Assembly (NCBI GenBank): GCA_015501605.1 | Contig: JADNRZ010000001.1 | Location: 1,178,001-1,242,000, forward strand | DNA: 64,000 nucleotides | Reading direction: 5' to 3' | From: Panaeolus papilionaceus | Taxonomy: Eukaryota > Basidiomycota > Agaricomycetes > Agaricales | Part shown: positions 36,750-47,628 of the stretch, in pieces | How positions within the stretch are numbered: position 1 is the stretch's first letter | How the letters are laid out: each line of letters starts with the position of its first letter | Notes under the pieces: generated by a model | Told to the model about the DNA's origin: nothing | Database searches by the model: none | The model's input: the letters and a program-made list of their open reading frames with translations, nothing else | Program-made: the position numbers and the translations under genes

Positions 36750-39700
36750 TTAGTCCGCGAGCCTCGATTGCACCCCATACTGATGCAAAGTTTCGTCACT
36801 GACGGGCGCAGGGCTTCTAAACAATAAGTCAGTGCCTGATGCAGTTTTTGGGAAGGCTATGACATCTCGGATAGATTGGGTATTGCAAAGTATTGCCATG
36901 ATGCGATCGAAACCTGTTTAAGCAAAAACAGACAATGAGATCAGTTATTATCAAGATGTTCCAAAAGAAATAAAAAAAAGCCTGATGCAAGGCTGATACG
37001 TGCCCAGGGCGATACCCCCATGAGGCGGGGCGCCACAGCGGAGTGCATGGAGGAGTTGATTGAAAGGATTCTTCTCCTTTTCGCTCAGCTGGATGGAAAT
37101 TTCAAAAGTCAGCGAATAGGTCCCACATATCAGATTGGTCAGTAAAAAGAAGGGAACAGGGTATAAGGGAGGAGAGAAGATCGGTGGGAAAAATGTGCAC
37201 CTGCAATACGTTGGTGAAGATGTAATCTTGCATCGCTGCATCGTGAATGCGGACAGAACCTCCACCGATTTCAACCCCGTTCAACACTAGATCGTAATGT
37301 TGTCCTCGGACCTGGATTTCCCGAAGGAGGAAGCGAATGTTAAAGCCATGAACTTTACGCGGGGTGCAAAGCTTGTCACCTTTTCTATCTCGCCGCGGTA
37401 CAACGCTTCAACATCTTGGGACATAGGCGCTGTGAATGGGTGGTGTGAGCTACTCCATCTTCCATGGGCGAGGAAATCCTTGTCCGCGTCATCCCGGGTA
37501 AAGAGTGGGAATTCGGTTATCCACAGGAAGTGAGGATCATTCGTTACAGTGAATTCGCCTTTAACAGTAAATTAAAGTAAAAGAAAGAGAAATAAAGGGG
37601 GGAAGATGGTCAGTTGAGCGCAGAAGATTACCATGTGGTGAATTAAACGTTACCTCGACTATGCGCGAGATCGAAGATGCGGAGGCGCGCTCTCCCTAGG
37701 TCAGTGGAACCACCCTGGAAAAAGGGCATCTCACATCCAATGAAATAACTGAGGTCCGAATCTACCGAAACATACCTTCGGCATACGCGGTCGGTACGCA
37801 AGCCAAATGTCGTCTCCAGACTTCAGTTTTAGGGTTCTGTTCACGAGAGATTGTTGTTCTTGGCCCATGGATGGATAAACGTGAGAAGCAGCTTTGCTCT
37901 CCAAAAGCCATGACCGCGCATTCGCTTCCGCGAGGGTGATATGTTCCTGGGTAATTTTCGATTGTCAATATCCTAGCACTTCTCCCCAGCGTGGGTGCGA
38001 AAAAGCTCACTACGCCTTCGTCCGCTTGTGAAGCCCGCGATGCTTTTATAAAGCCAGGATCGCGTGACTTGCGGACGACGATGCATTCAAGAGTCAGGTC
38101 GGAGGCAGAAGTGTTAATATCCTGATTGGCATTTAAGATGTCACTAATATTGACGATCTGTTGCAAAGGGAATAAGAAGTGACCATGCCTCAGACATGAG
38201 TCTTAAAAACAGATAATAGAGCAAAAGCAGACCTCAAGACCGAAACGGGTATCAGGTTTATCGGAACCAAACTATTAAGCACGACAAGGAGTGTTGATTG
38301 AGCTCGTGGAAATGGTGAAGAGGCAAGTTAGATTACCACTTACGCGTGTCATTGCTTCGTGATATGTCATAACATTGAAATTTTCGGGAATATCTTGCCC
38401 TTGAACATCTCGCCAGATTTTCTGAACGAGTTTCTCGATCACATCCCGAATTTCCGTTCCACCGATCCGCCATAGGGACTTACTGTCGGCGGATTGTGCA
38501 GATATGGAGTCACCCCAAGAGACAAAGGCCATTTCCAGATCGATTTGGGTGAATTCGGGCTGCCTATCTTTGCGTCCGTCTTCATCTCTGAAGCATTTGG
38601 CGATCTGGAAATACTTGTCAACGCCCCCAGAGCATATTAACAACTGCTTTGGCTGCTGTGGAGATTGCTGTAAGGCGTAAAACAAGGGTTCCTTTTGAGT
38701 TTGCACGGGTGCAGAGCTTTCAGTCGCAGTTGCAGCTGTATTACGGGTTGGAACTAGGAACTCTCGTGCGCCCTCGGGTGATGATCGTAAAAGAACAGGT
38801 GTTTCCACTTCTATAAAATCTTAATGCGAGATGTGTGGTTAGTATGGTAATGGATGTCAGAGAGTTTAAAAAATACCTTGATCATGCAACACAGTGCGGA
38901 CAATCTGTGCCACCTGACTGCGTTTTTTTATATTACTGGAGAGAGCTGTACGTCGCAAGTCAAGATATCGATACCGTGCTCGGAGGTCTTCGTTGGGCTG
39001 TTTTGATTGGTGGACTAATAATGGAACGGAATGTATAATTATAATAGTCGAGGACACATACGAGATTATGGGGATTCGAAGGGTAGAAAGGAAGTTCTGT
39101 GGCAGGATTGAGAAGCTCAACCTTGTCTACGTGGACATCAATTGCGCCAGTATTGCCCTAAGGAAGATGTGTTTCGAGAGATTGAAAGGAATGAGTGACA
39201 AGTCTCCGGGGAATGACTCACTGGCATTTTGGCAGATTGGGGCCGCAGCACAACTGTGCCCTCGATTTGGATCGTGGATTCCACGGGAATTGAGGAGAGT
39301 TCAGAATGTGTTTTATCATGGTTGACTATTAGCTGAGTTGTTCCGTACGAGTCCTTTAAATTAAAAAAGGAGAAATCCCTTCCTTTACTATATTTTATTT
39401 TTTAAAAGAAAAGATTTATTGTAAGAAGAAAAGAAGAAGAAAGATAATATTTACCGTTCGGGCAGAATCCAACCTGTTAAAATAACAGACTTGCCAACAT
39501 CGCCAGCAGACAGATCACCACATGTATGGGTTCTTTTTAAATATGGAGCTGTTTATATATATATATATATATAAATTGTAATTGAATTATTATAAAATAA
39601 AATAAAATACCATTGCGAGCTATTGCTGTTGCTGTTGTCGTTGCCGTTGTTGAATATGCGCGCCTAGAAAAGAAGGAGAACATGAAGGATAAAAGCCAAG

Positions 39701-39874
39701 GATAGGACCCTGAGATTTGATATCCGAGATACTTACATATCGAAAAAGAGATATCTGGCTGTCTCGCACGTTTTCCACACGGGGATCAATTTTTCTTGTT
39801 ATTGGTTGACCTCCCTGGATTTGGTTTGCTAAGGATTTCCTATAAAACCACCAACATTGACAGATCATCGACAT
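36750..39874 (-). CDS. MSD1: Mitochondrial aspartyl-tRNA synthetase (class II)
   Basis: Multi-exon minus-strand gene. Seen in coding order: [20 protein letters not shown] (OB-fold start), [30 protein letters not shown] (motif 1 region), [20 protein letters not shown] and [10 protein letters not shown] (motif 2), [16 protein letters not shown], then motif 3 [18 protein letters not shown] joined to FDRIMAILC, and RDVIAFPKT near the end. It charges mitochondrial tRNA-Asp. The stop is at 36750-36752. The 5' part is uncertain: a frame opening at 39874 encodes a plausible basic leader, but exons between 39874 and 39530 could not be joined in frame with confidence. The last intron (36914-37003) appears to use a GC donor (GCACGT). 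If 39874 is the start, it is only 17 bases from the start of the divergent F-box gene. Confidence 0.88.
39540..39575. repeat. TA dinucleotide run
   Basis: Alternating TA/AT run of about 20 bases, centred near 39564, inside a probable intron of the aspartyl-tRNA synthetase gene. Simple repeat only. Confidence 0.7.
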
Positions 39875-39891
39875 TCATTACTTAACCCACA

Positions 39892-40940
39892 ATGTCTTTC
39901 GCCACTCTTCCTATCGAGCTCGTCGACCAAATCTCCCTATGCCTACCAAGTGAAGACCAAGTATCCTTCGCTGCTACAGCAAAGAGGTACAACAGTATCG
40001 TAAACCGTGTCCTCTATAGGCATATCACCCTCGACCCCCTTTACGACAATCTCGACTGTCTTCATTCACTCGCAGACAACCCAACTATTGCGCTACATGT
40101 CAGGTCATTCACTATACGCCTTGCCCATTCAAGTGGTCTACTCTCAGCTTTGCAGGCAGCCATCTCGAACATGACAGAGCTCACCTCACTCGACATCTAC
40201 GTCGAACAGTTGACCGATAGTTGGATTATGCAAACACCCGATACTTCAGTTTACAACCGTCTTGACCGGTTCACTTGCTCATTCAACCTCGATCAGAGCC
40301 TTGCCCACTTCCTCAACAAGACTCCCGCTCTACGCAAACTTCATATCCACTCTCTCCCCACATCTCCGTCCGAATTCGTCTCGAGTCTCAGACCCGACGC
40401 TTTACCGCTTCTCTTCCAGTTCCATGGGTCATCCCATGCTGCTCAATTCATCGTGCCTGGACGTCCCGTGGAGGACATACATCTCGCTTCAGGAGATCTG
40501 ACAGAGGAAGTGGCTCGGAGTCTCGCCTATTCCACAGGCCCAGTTCGGGAACTGTCCGCTGTGACCAGCTCCCATTCGGTTTCATTAATTGGCACCTTGA
40601 CTCGATGCATGGAGCGTCTCGTCCATCTGAGAATCGTTACTTGTAATTTCTCGGATGCTCCCGATCTCGTAAGTCCCTTTCAACCCTTTCCAACCTTTTC
40701 CGACCCCTTTCTCACCCGTTTTGATCTCCCTAGGCCTACGTTTCGAACATTGCAGATGCCCTGAGGTTACTCCCAGACTTGCAAACTTGTGACATCTGGG
40801 GATTCCATTGGGTCTCTTCAAAAAAGGGCGTCGACGACGAGGATCGCGTCTGGCATTCGGAAACATTCAATGGTGATCATGTCCTCAGCGGTAACACTGT
40901 CCTCGATGTTTCCAACTTGTATTTCCACCATCCCCACTGA
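39892..40940 (+). CDS. F-box protein with leucine-rich-repeat-like body
   Basis: Exons 39892-40668 and 40734-40940 give 327 residues. Seen: an F-box at the very N-terminus (LPIELVDQISLCLPSEDQVS, then FAATAKRYNSIVNRVLYRHI), followed by weak leucine-rich repeats (SLADNPTIALHVRSFTIRL, MTELTSLDIYVEQL, LRKLHIHSLP, VHLRIVTCNF, LPDLQTCDIW). Known: F-box proteins recruit substrates to SCF ubiquitin ligases through Skp1; such genes are very numerous and fast evolving in Agaricomycetes. The substrate is unknown. Head-to-head with the mitochondrial aspartyl-tRNA synthetase. Confidence 0.9.
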
Positions 40941-42320
40941 TACTTTTTTATCTCCTTTCTGTCCCCTGTTCCTTTTCTCCTCCGATGTACTTTTGTCAAA
41001 AACTATTACATAGTAGACTTTGGTATTCCCCAAAACCCTAATCAACGTAGACTACATCCTTGATTTTATGATGGGCCTTTCGGTCTCTTTTACTTTACCT
41101 CATTCATAAAAAATTATCATAGTTACTCTTGACCCGACAACTACATGCGGTGACTAAATCAAATGCATTTTGCATTACACGCTGTGCTGGCTCCTTGGAA
41201 ATGCAAGGGCCGAGGCACGTCGGAGAAATTTCCACTCCAATCTCCAACTCTAAGAGGACTTGCGCAGGCAACCAGGCAACGATGACGACGGGAAAGCGTC
41301 GGATGTTTGAATAATAACCAGTGTGATTTCTACTTCCTCACACGAGTTTTCTCTAGCGGGTAGATAAAAGGCGCGGCTTTGTACATGCGCTTACCCCCCT
41401 GACATTCAAGTTTGCCATGTACATACGTTTTATCTCATCTCACCTTTTTCTGCCAGATCAATGGAGGCAAATAATCAAAGCCGCCGAAACATAACTGGAA
41501 AGCTGGAGCCAAAATGCACCATTTCAGGCAACCCCGAGAGATAAACATATAGGATCAGGAAGTCAGTGATGTCGAGGCTTAGTGACAAGTGCGTCCGAGC
41601 CTAATATCCATCATCGGCGGGGAATACGCAAATGAGGGTCAGCACTCAGACGCCTCCAAAACTAACAACAGCCTTTTGAGTTTACATACACTGCTACTTA
41701 TGCGGGGAAAGGGACATGTCTTCCATGCGACGAACAGCCTGTGACAGTCTTGCAGGGTACGATGACCATGAACAAACAGGAAGCACTTGCCAAAAGTCCC
41801 GAGGCTGGGTCTAAGCACCCCACGAGCATGAGAACGAGATCTTTTCCAGTTGTAAGTATTGACATGTCCCAATCGAGCATGGTCTATTTTCTAGTAATGA
41901 CCGAAGAAATGTATTCCCATCTTGTTTCTTAGATTATCACTTCTGACAAGTGATAGGGTCTTCCCCGTCCTCGCCTGTTGAACATGGTTTTAAACGGGAT
42001 TTGTGACCTGAGTAGCTGAGTTAGTGATTCCCAAGGTCTGTCATTTAGGTGCTTTACAATCATTCTAGGATAAAACAGAGCAAACCAAGCGAATCTCATG
42101 TGAGTAAGGACGGACCATGGCGCTGCATTGGTGCAGGGTTAAGAGGAACGGTATCAATTATGTGACAAAGTAAAGTAAAGTCACATACGTCACGTAGGTC
42201 TCGTGATCTTATCCTGAAGGTCACGGGTAATGAATTCGAAGATCGCCGTTGACGGTCGAGAGTTCTTGTCATAGGTTTGATTATTCCAAGTCACCGATTC
42301 GGAGCTTGAACTCAACGGCG
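40941..42320. other. Intergenic without recognised features
   Basis: About 1.4 kb. Frames at 41639-41880 (both strands) overlap each other and show no motif. Probably includes the 3' region of the F-box gene and the promoter of RPC34. Confidence 0.5.
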
Positions 42321-44105
42321 ATGAGCAAAAGACCTCCAAATGAACTAGAATCTCGTCTCCATCAGGCTGCTCTTGCATCCAAGGTACAAAATGCTCCACC
42401 TTATCATGAGAAATTTGACAGACAAATGATATCTAGGAATTAACAGCCAAGCAGGCTGAGTCTATCGTCCCCGATCCAACAGCTCGACGAAATGCTCTCA
42501 ATTTCTTGCTCTCAGCTGGCCTGTTTAAGCTTCTGACAAACTCGGCTGGTCAAGTATCTTTCAGAGCAGTCAGCAAGGAAGAGGTTTTGGCGTACGTGTC
42601 CAGCAATGAACACAGCCTAAACGTGCAGCTCATGTTTGTTTCCTATCATAGAACCAAAGGCCTTTCTGGAGAAGAGAATCTCGTTTTAAGTCATATCAAG
42701 CATTCAGGAAATGAAGGTTACTGTCTATTTCCGCCTCTGCCCTATGACCACCATACTCAAAAGGTTTTGCTCAAGGTATATGGACGAAACATCTCAAGGC
42801 GAAAACAAATCTTCACCAGACGGTCATTGACCGTTGTCTGAAAACCCTGACTCAGAAGCGTTTAATCAAACGTGTTCAATCAGTTCAGGTATGTCTGTTT
42901 CCATCCCTGTCAGGTAAACGCGGCGAATGACTGTCAAAAATAGCATATTACCAGAAAGATATACATGTTAGAGGGCCTCGAGCCTTCTATTTCTCTAACC
43001 GGTGGTCCTTGGTATACAGATAACGAGCTCGACACAGAATTCATTCAAAACTTAATGGAAGCGTGTTACAGGTTGATTAGCGACATTGTGCGTTACCCTC
43101 AACCCTCTTCTCTCACTCCGTGAACCTAATTCCGCGTGTCCAGACATTCCCAAAAGTCCGAGGCGGTTCTGAAAACCTTCTTTACCCAATCTCAAACGCC
43201 CCTAAATATCCAACAGCAGATCAAATTAGGACTTCCCTTAGAAAGGCCAGACTGACAGAAACAGAGTTGACAGTCGAGCATGTAGAGATGTTGCTTAACG
43301 TCCTAGTACTTGATGGCAAGATTGAAAAGGCAAGTTTGCCGTTTAACTCCAGGCGTAACCCTGTTAGACTAATACATTAACTCTGTAGCTTCCTGCATTT
43401 GGAAGTGCATTGTGGAATACAGACGCAATCCCCGACGGAGACGAAGGGTCGGACGACGAATCTGAAAAACGGTCCAAGAAGCGAAAGAAACGCATCGACT
43501 CCAGTGATGACGAAATTGCGTCAAAAAGCTCCAAGAAAAAGAGGAAAAAACGTAGTCACTCCACAGATGACTCTGATTCATCCGACGATGAGTCGAGCCG
43601 CAAAAAGTCGAAACGAAAACGCAGCAAGCGCAAGGACGACTCCGAAGAGTCTGACTCTGACAGAGACGGCAAAAAAGGCAAAAAGAAAAAGAAACGAAAA
43701 CAGGAATCTTCCGACTCTGATAGTCCATCTGAGGAACAGAGTTCCCGCCGGAAGAAATCCAAGAAAAAGAAGCGGTGGGCGTCGTCTGACACGGAGGAGT
43801 CCTCAAGTTCGGACTCAGAATCGGAACCGCAACGGGAGCGAAAGCGGAAGAAGTCTGTCAAACATCGGTCTGAATCCCCGGCAGACGCATTGGATCTCTA
43901 CGATACAAGCGGGGGTGGAAGTGTGTATCGTGCCTTGCGAGAATACATGGCGCCTCTTGGTTTGACGGAAGCCCCTTGCGGTCTGTGCCCCTCCTTTGAA
44001 TTTTGTAAGGATGATGGGCCAGTCAATGCCCGTGAATGTACGTACTATGGAGACTGGTTAGAAGGAGGAACTCTGGCCAACGAAGAAGATGTTCTGGGTT
44101 CGTAG
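42321..44105 (+). CDS. RPC34: RNA polymerase III subunit RPC34/RPC6 with a large charged insert
   Basis: Exons 42321-42383, 42455-42591, 42652-42716, 42776-42888, 42944-43087, 43144-43329, 43389-44105 give 474 residues. Known: RPC34 (human RPC39) has tandem winged helices and helps initiation with TFIIIB. Seen: RRNALNFLLSAGLFKLL, GIWTKHLKAKTNLHQTVIDR, LKTLTQKRLIKRVQSV, LTGGPWYTDNELDTEF, and a C-terminal cysteine set (CGLC, FEFC, REC) matching the iron-sulphur site of this subunit, with TYYGDWL at the end. Odd: residues about 252-402 are an insert of Ser/Asp/Glu and Lys/Arg repeats (DDESEKRSKKRKK and similar) not found in yeast RPC34 (about 317 residues). Intron 6 (43330-43388) starts GCAAGT. 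The stop is 17 bases from the stop of the convergent gene. Confidence 0.92.
43434..43885 (+). repeat. Low-complexity acidic/basic coding repeat inside RPC34
   Basis: About 150 codons alternating clusters of Ser/Asp/Glu and Lys/Arg, with recurring units like DSSDDE, DDSDSSDDES and KKKKRK. The base composition (GAx/AAr-rich) differs from the flanking exons. It is part of the same open exon that ends in the conserved cysteine block, so it is translated if that exon is used. Confidence 0.85.
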
Positions 44106-44122
44106 GTCACAAGGTAGTTTTT

Positions 44123-45172
44123 TTATTCCATCCTTAATGTCGCAATGGCATCCTGTGTGAATTCTACTGCTTTGTAGATTGTCACCCAATCCCTTTCCGC
44201 TGTTTCATCTACTACTTCAGTGGGAATGTCCCCCACATATTCTGCTACAACGCCTTGGTAAACGTCGTCATTATCCTGAACTGTGAACATGTTGAACCGC
44301 CAGCCTGATGGAACTCTCCCATCTACCCTCACAACTCTTTCCACGACATCAAACTCCACACGCCGGAAATCGAATCCAAGTCCTATACCAAGGGCTTTGG
44401 TATAGGCTTCCTTCAAGGTCCACATCCAGAAAAATCTCTTGAGCTTCTCACCCTGTGATATCCCCTCATTTAACTGTCGGTGTTCCAGCTGGGTCAACTG
44501 TGGGTGGTTGGTTCCTCAGCAATTCAAGGCGAATCACGATCTGAGAGAGCGAACGGCACCTGATCCCCCACAGTCTCCACGAATGAAGAGAACGTCTCCC
44601 GACCTGGAATTCTGAGCTTCATGACATCGATTCCAATATTGAATTCAGGACCATTATGCAAGCCTGGAGCATAGGCCATGGCTATCAAGTTGTTGTCATG
44701 CGTAATGTTGTAAGCTAGGGGTGGAACGAGCTGTGGAGCTTGCTACTTCAACAGAACAACTTGAATTCATAACGGTTCCCGAAATACAAAATCTTTTTCC
44801 TTTGTCTTGACTTACAATGTAAGGCTTTCCAGCCGCTGTCGCAGCGAATTTGACATCGGACAGGAGAATTCCTCGTTCCTTGAGCAATGACCTGGTGAGA
44901 AGGCGACCAATCAATGTGCCTAGATAAAACATTCAAGGGTCAAATAGGCGAATAAACGCCTCCCGACTTTAAAACTTACGACATGCATCATCTCGATGGT
45001 AAAAACGCTTGATTCGGGACTGACTTTCAGAGTCTACAACGGAGAGTGCCGTCTGATATAACTGGTTGACCCACGGCAACGAACGATCAACAAATAAGCT
45101 CTTGTAAAAACTTAAGCGAGGTACCTCGTCTGTGAACCCGGTGGGGTCATATATGACAGCATGAACCCGCAT
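44123..45172 (-). CDS. 4'-phosphopantetheinyl transferase (Sfp/AASDHPPT type)
   Basis: Exons, in coding order: 45172-44980, 44919-44816, 44730-44560, 44497-44123; 280 residues. The enzyme moves phosphopantetheine from CoA to a carrier-protein serine. Seen: RRDDACR-like RFYHRDDACR, IGRLLTRSLL, KFAATAAGKPYI, YNITHDNN (equivalent of the N-[VI]-SH-D motif), the magnesium-binding GIDVM, and FFWMWTLKEAYTKALGIGL. In fungi this family activates alpha-aminoadipate reductase, polyketide and peptide synthetases; no such synthetase lies in the window, so a housekeeping role is likely. Divergent from the PfkB-like gene with 173 bases between starts. Confidence 0.93.
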
Positions 45173-45345
45173 TGCTGCAAGTCGTGGGTGTAGGTTGGGA
45201 GCAAGAGGCAGATCAGGGATGAGCTGCTTTGGTACAATTGGTGAACTAGACGCTTTGATCTAATCAATCGGGCCGACTAAACCGTTTGCACATCATCTTG
45301 ATACCACTCTCTCTTCAACATTTCTCAGCCTCAGCAAGCGACACC

Positions 45346-46752
45346 ATGGGAGAACATGTTGCATCCAAAGCATTCGTGACTCTCGGAATGTTCATAATTG
45401 ATGAATTTTCTTTTCGGGATGAAAATGGTATTCCAACCGGGAGGACACTTCCACCCCAGGAAAGCAATGATAACATTCTTCTGACGTTGTCTAATCTCTT
45501 GGATTTTACAGATTGGAGGAGGCGGAACCTATGCAGCGATAGGGGCACGTATATGGTACTTTATGCGTGCAAATTATGTGATACAGGGCTCAAAGAAACC
45601 ACAATTTGGTATAGGTTATCTCCCAACAAGATTGGCATGATCGTCGACACAGGGCACGACTTCCCCAAGGACATCGAGGAGAAACTCCGAAGCTATGGAA
45701 GTGAAATGTGGTTATTTAGGGACCAACCCAGTCGTGGTACGACTAGAAGCCTCAATTCGTATCGGGGAGATCATCGAGGGTAATGCACTTTAACTCTTCG
45801 TTTCAAACAGTCATCGAAGTTGTGATCATCGTTTAGATTTGAATACACAACACCTCGGATCAGGCTGACCCCGAAGGATCTTCGAAACACTAACCTTGAA
45901 AACCCAGAGTTTCTACATTTTATATGCTCCCCAACTCGTGCTCTCGAGATTATCTCAGAAATTGATGGTGACTGGTGCCCTAAAACGATATATGAGCCCA
46001 TCCCAGTAAGCACCCGCAGATTAGCGTGCTATATCCGTGACAACTTCACTCCTTTTATCAGGATCGCTGCGTTCCAGCAGAATTACCCTCGTTGATTAAG
46101 GTTTTGCCATCTATTTCGGTGTTGAGGTAAATGATATAGTGATTATGAGGTCATAAAATTCAACTCACGTTGCACTTACTAGCCCCAACGCAGAGGAAGC
46201 TCTGTCATTGCTTTCTTTGCCATTGCCACCAATTAAATCATCTATTGAACTGGCAGCCACCAAGTTCTTGGACCTCGGAGTTGGAAAAGACGGCGAAGGC
46301 TGGGTTATCATCAGAAGTGGAGCTATGGGCGCATTTCTGAAGTCAAAAAGCACAGATGGGAGATGGATAGAAGCATATTGGACCGACGACTCCATCAGCA
46401 AGGTCGTGGATGTAACAGGTGTGCACATTATGAAAATCTGCAAATACAATGAACATAACAGATTGTTGTAGGGGCGGGTAACGCTTTCTTGGGGGGACTT
46501 GCAGCAGGCATGCTGCTGTCCAACGGAGACATCTACACGGGTCAGTGTAATGTGATGTCAAGAATACTTCAACAATCAGGATTAACATTTATGAATTTAG
46601 CAACACTGCATGCCACTGTTTCCGCATCGTATATCATCGAACAAGAAGGATTGCCTTCCATTGATTCTGATAGTGACAGTTCTTGGAACGGAGAAAGCCC
46701 TTTTCATAAACTCGAGGCATTGCGGAAACGTCATGAGGGTAGAGCAGATTAG
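45346..46752 (+). CDS. PfkB-fold protein, Mak32-like
   Basis: Exons 45346-45459, 45512-45555, 45615-45779, 45837-46005, 46062-46126, 46183-46418, 46472-46540, 46601-46752 give 337 residues. Seen: VTLGMFIIDEFSF, IGGGGTYAAIGARIW, VLSPNAEEAL, and the anion-hole region DVTGAGNAFLGGLAAGM. Known: PfkB sugar kinases carry GAGD with Asp as the catalytic base; here it is Asn, as I recall for Mak32, so ordinary kinase activity is doubtful. Yeast Mak32 was found through maintenance of the killer dsRNA virus. Odd: intron 1 (45460-45511, 52 nt with a CTAAT branch-like site and TTTTACAG end) begins GAAAGC instead of GT; every other donor tried breaks the frame. It is either a rare GA-AG intron, a mutation from GTAAGC, or a sequence error. 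Confidence 0.85.
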
Positions 46753-46801
46753 ATTTATACACGTACGTAGTCCAATAGAGTCAATATAAGCATCCAAGTC
46801 A

Positions 46802-47465
46802 TTATTGGCCTGGTTGGCCTGATTGGAATTTCGCTCGGCTGGCTGCAAACAATTCTTCTTGTTTAGCCAACAGCTCTTCTTCTGTCAATCCAGACTGCTC
46901 AAACTTCGAGACCTTCTTTTCACGATCCTGAAGAGGGCAAGTTGTAAGACATTTGTCAGGACAAAGACGGTTGAATCTACTCGCCTTTTGTTGTTGCTTA
47001 TGATCTTTCAATACGCTTTCCACTTCGGGCGCAAAGTTGGTGAATCCGAGACGCTGTATGTATGACTTGAATATGGTGTAGCTCGATGGCTTGAAAGTAA
47101 ACAAACCCACGTTTAAAGCAGATATAATATGCTCGGGAGCGATCGTCTTCTTATTTTCTTGCTCGCAGATATCGTTGGCCTCGGACGATATTAGATGAAT
47201 GAATTCTAACACACGAGGGTCAGGCGGGGGAGACTGAAAGAGAAAGAGGTTGGTCTTCACCTACACAACATTCTATTACAAGATCACGCGTCTCTTTTGC
47301 GCAAACGACATCGTTAGGCAGAAGCTCTACAAGTCAATGTAATGAGAGATGAGAAATGAGCGAGCATACGGTGAATTTACCTGTGATCATCTTAGCTACG
47401 GTAGCCTTGGGAAGTGAAAGATCATCGTCTGTAGGTGCACCGCTTGCACCTTCTCTGTCAGACAT
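46802..47465 (-). CDS. NCB2: Negative cofactor 2 beta (Dr1), histone-fold protein
   Basis: Exons, in coding order: 47465-47381, 47326-47261, 47205-47111, 47053-46985, 46927-46802; 146 residues. NC2-beta pairs with NC2-alpha, binds TBP on DNA and blocks TFIIA/TFIIB entry. Seen: histone fold with LPKATVAKMITELLPNDVV, DLVIECCVEFIHLISSEAN, KKTIAPEHIISALN and RLGFTNFAPEVESVL, then a basic and Gln/Lys-rich tail. Intron 4 (46928-46984) uses a GCGAGT donor. The stop is 49 bases from the convergent PfkB-like stop; the start is 163 bases from the divergent SmF start. Confidence 0.95.
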
Positions 47466-47628
47466 ATTTATCGAAGGTTAAAGTAAGAAATTGAGAGGAA
47501 CTACGAAAGGGATGGGGAAGAAAAGACAAGAATGTTGAATTTGGGTGAGAGACATGGTCGACTTGTACACTGTTGAGTTCGTTGCTGTTTTCGAAGTCCG
47601 CACGTGCTTCTACTTTCTTTCAACCACC

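Noticed and set aside
44123..45172. Phosphopantetheinyl transferase as part of a secondary-metabolite cluster
   Set aside because: No polyketide, peptide or terpene synthase, transporter or tailoring enzyme lies nearby; neighbours are housekeeping genes.
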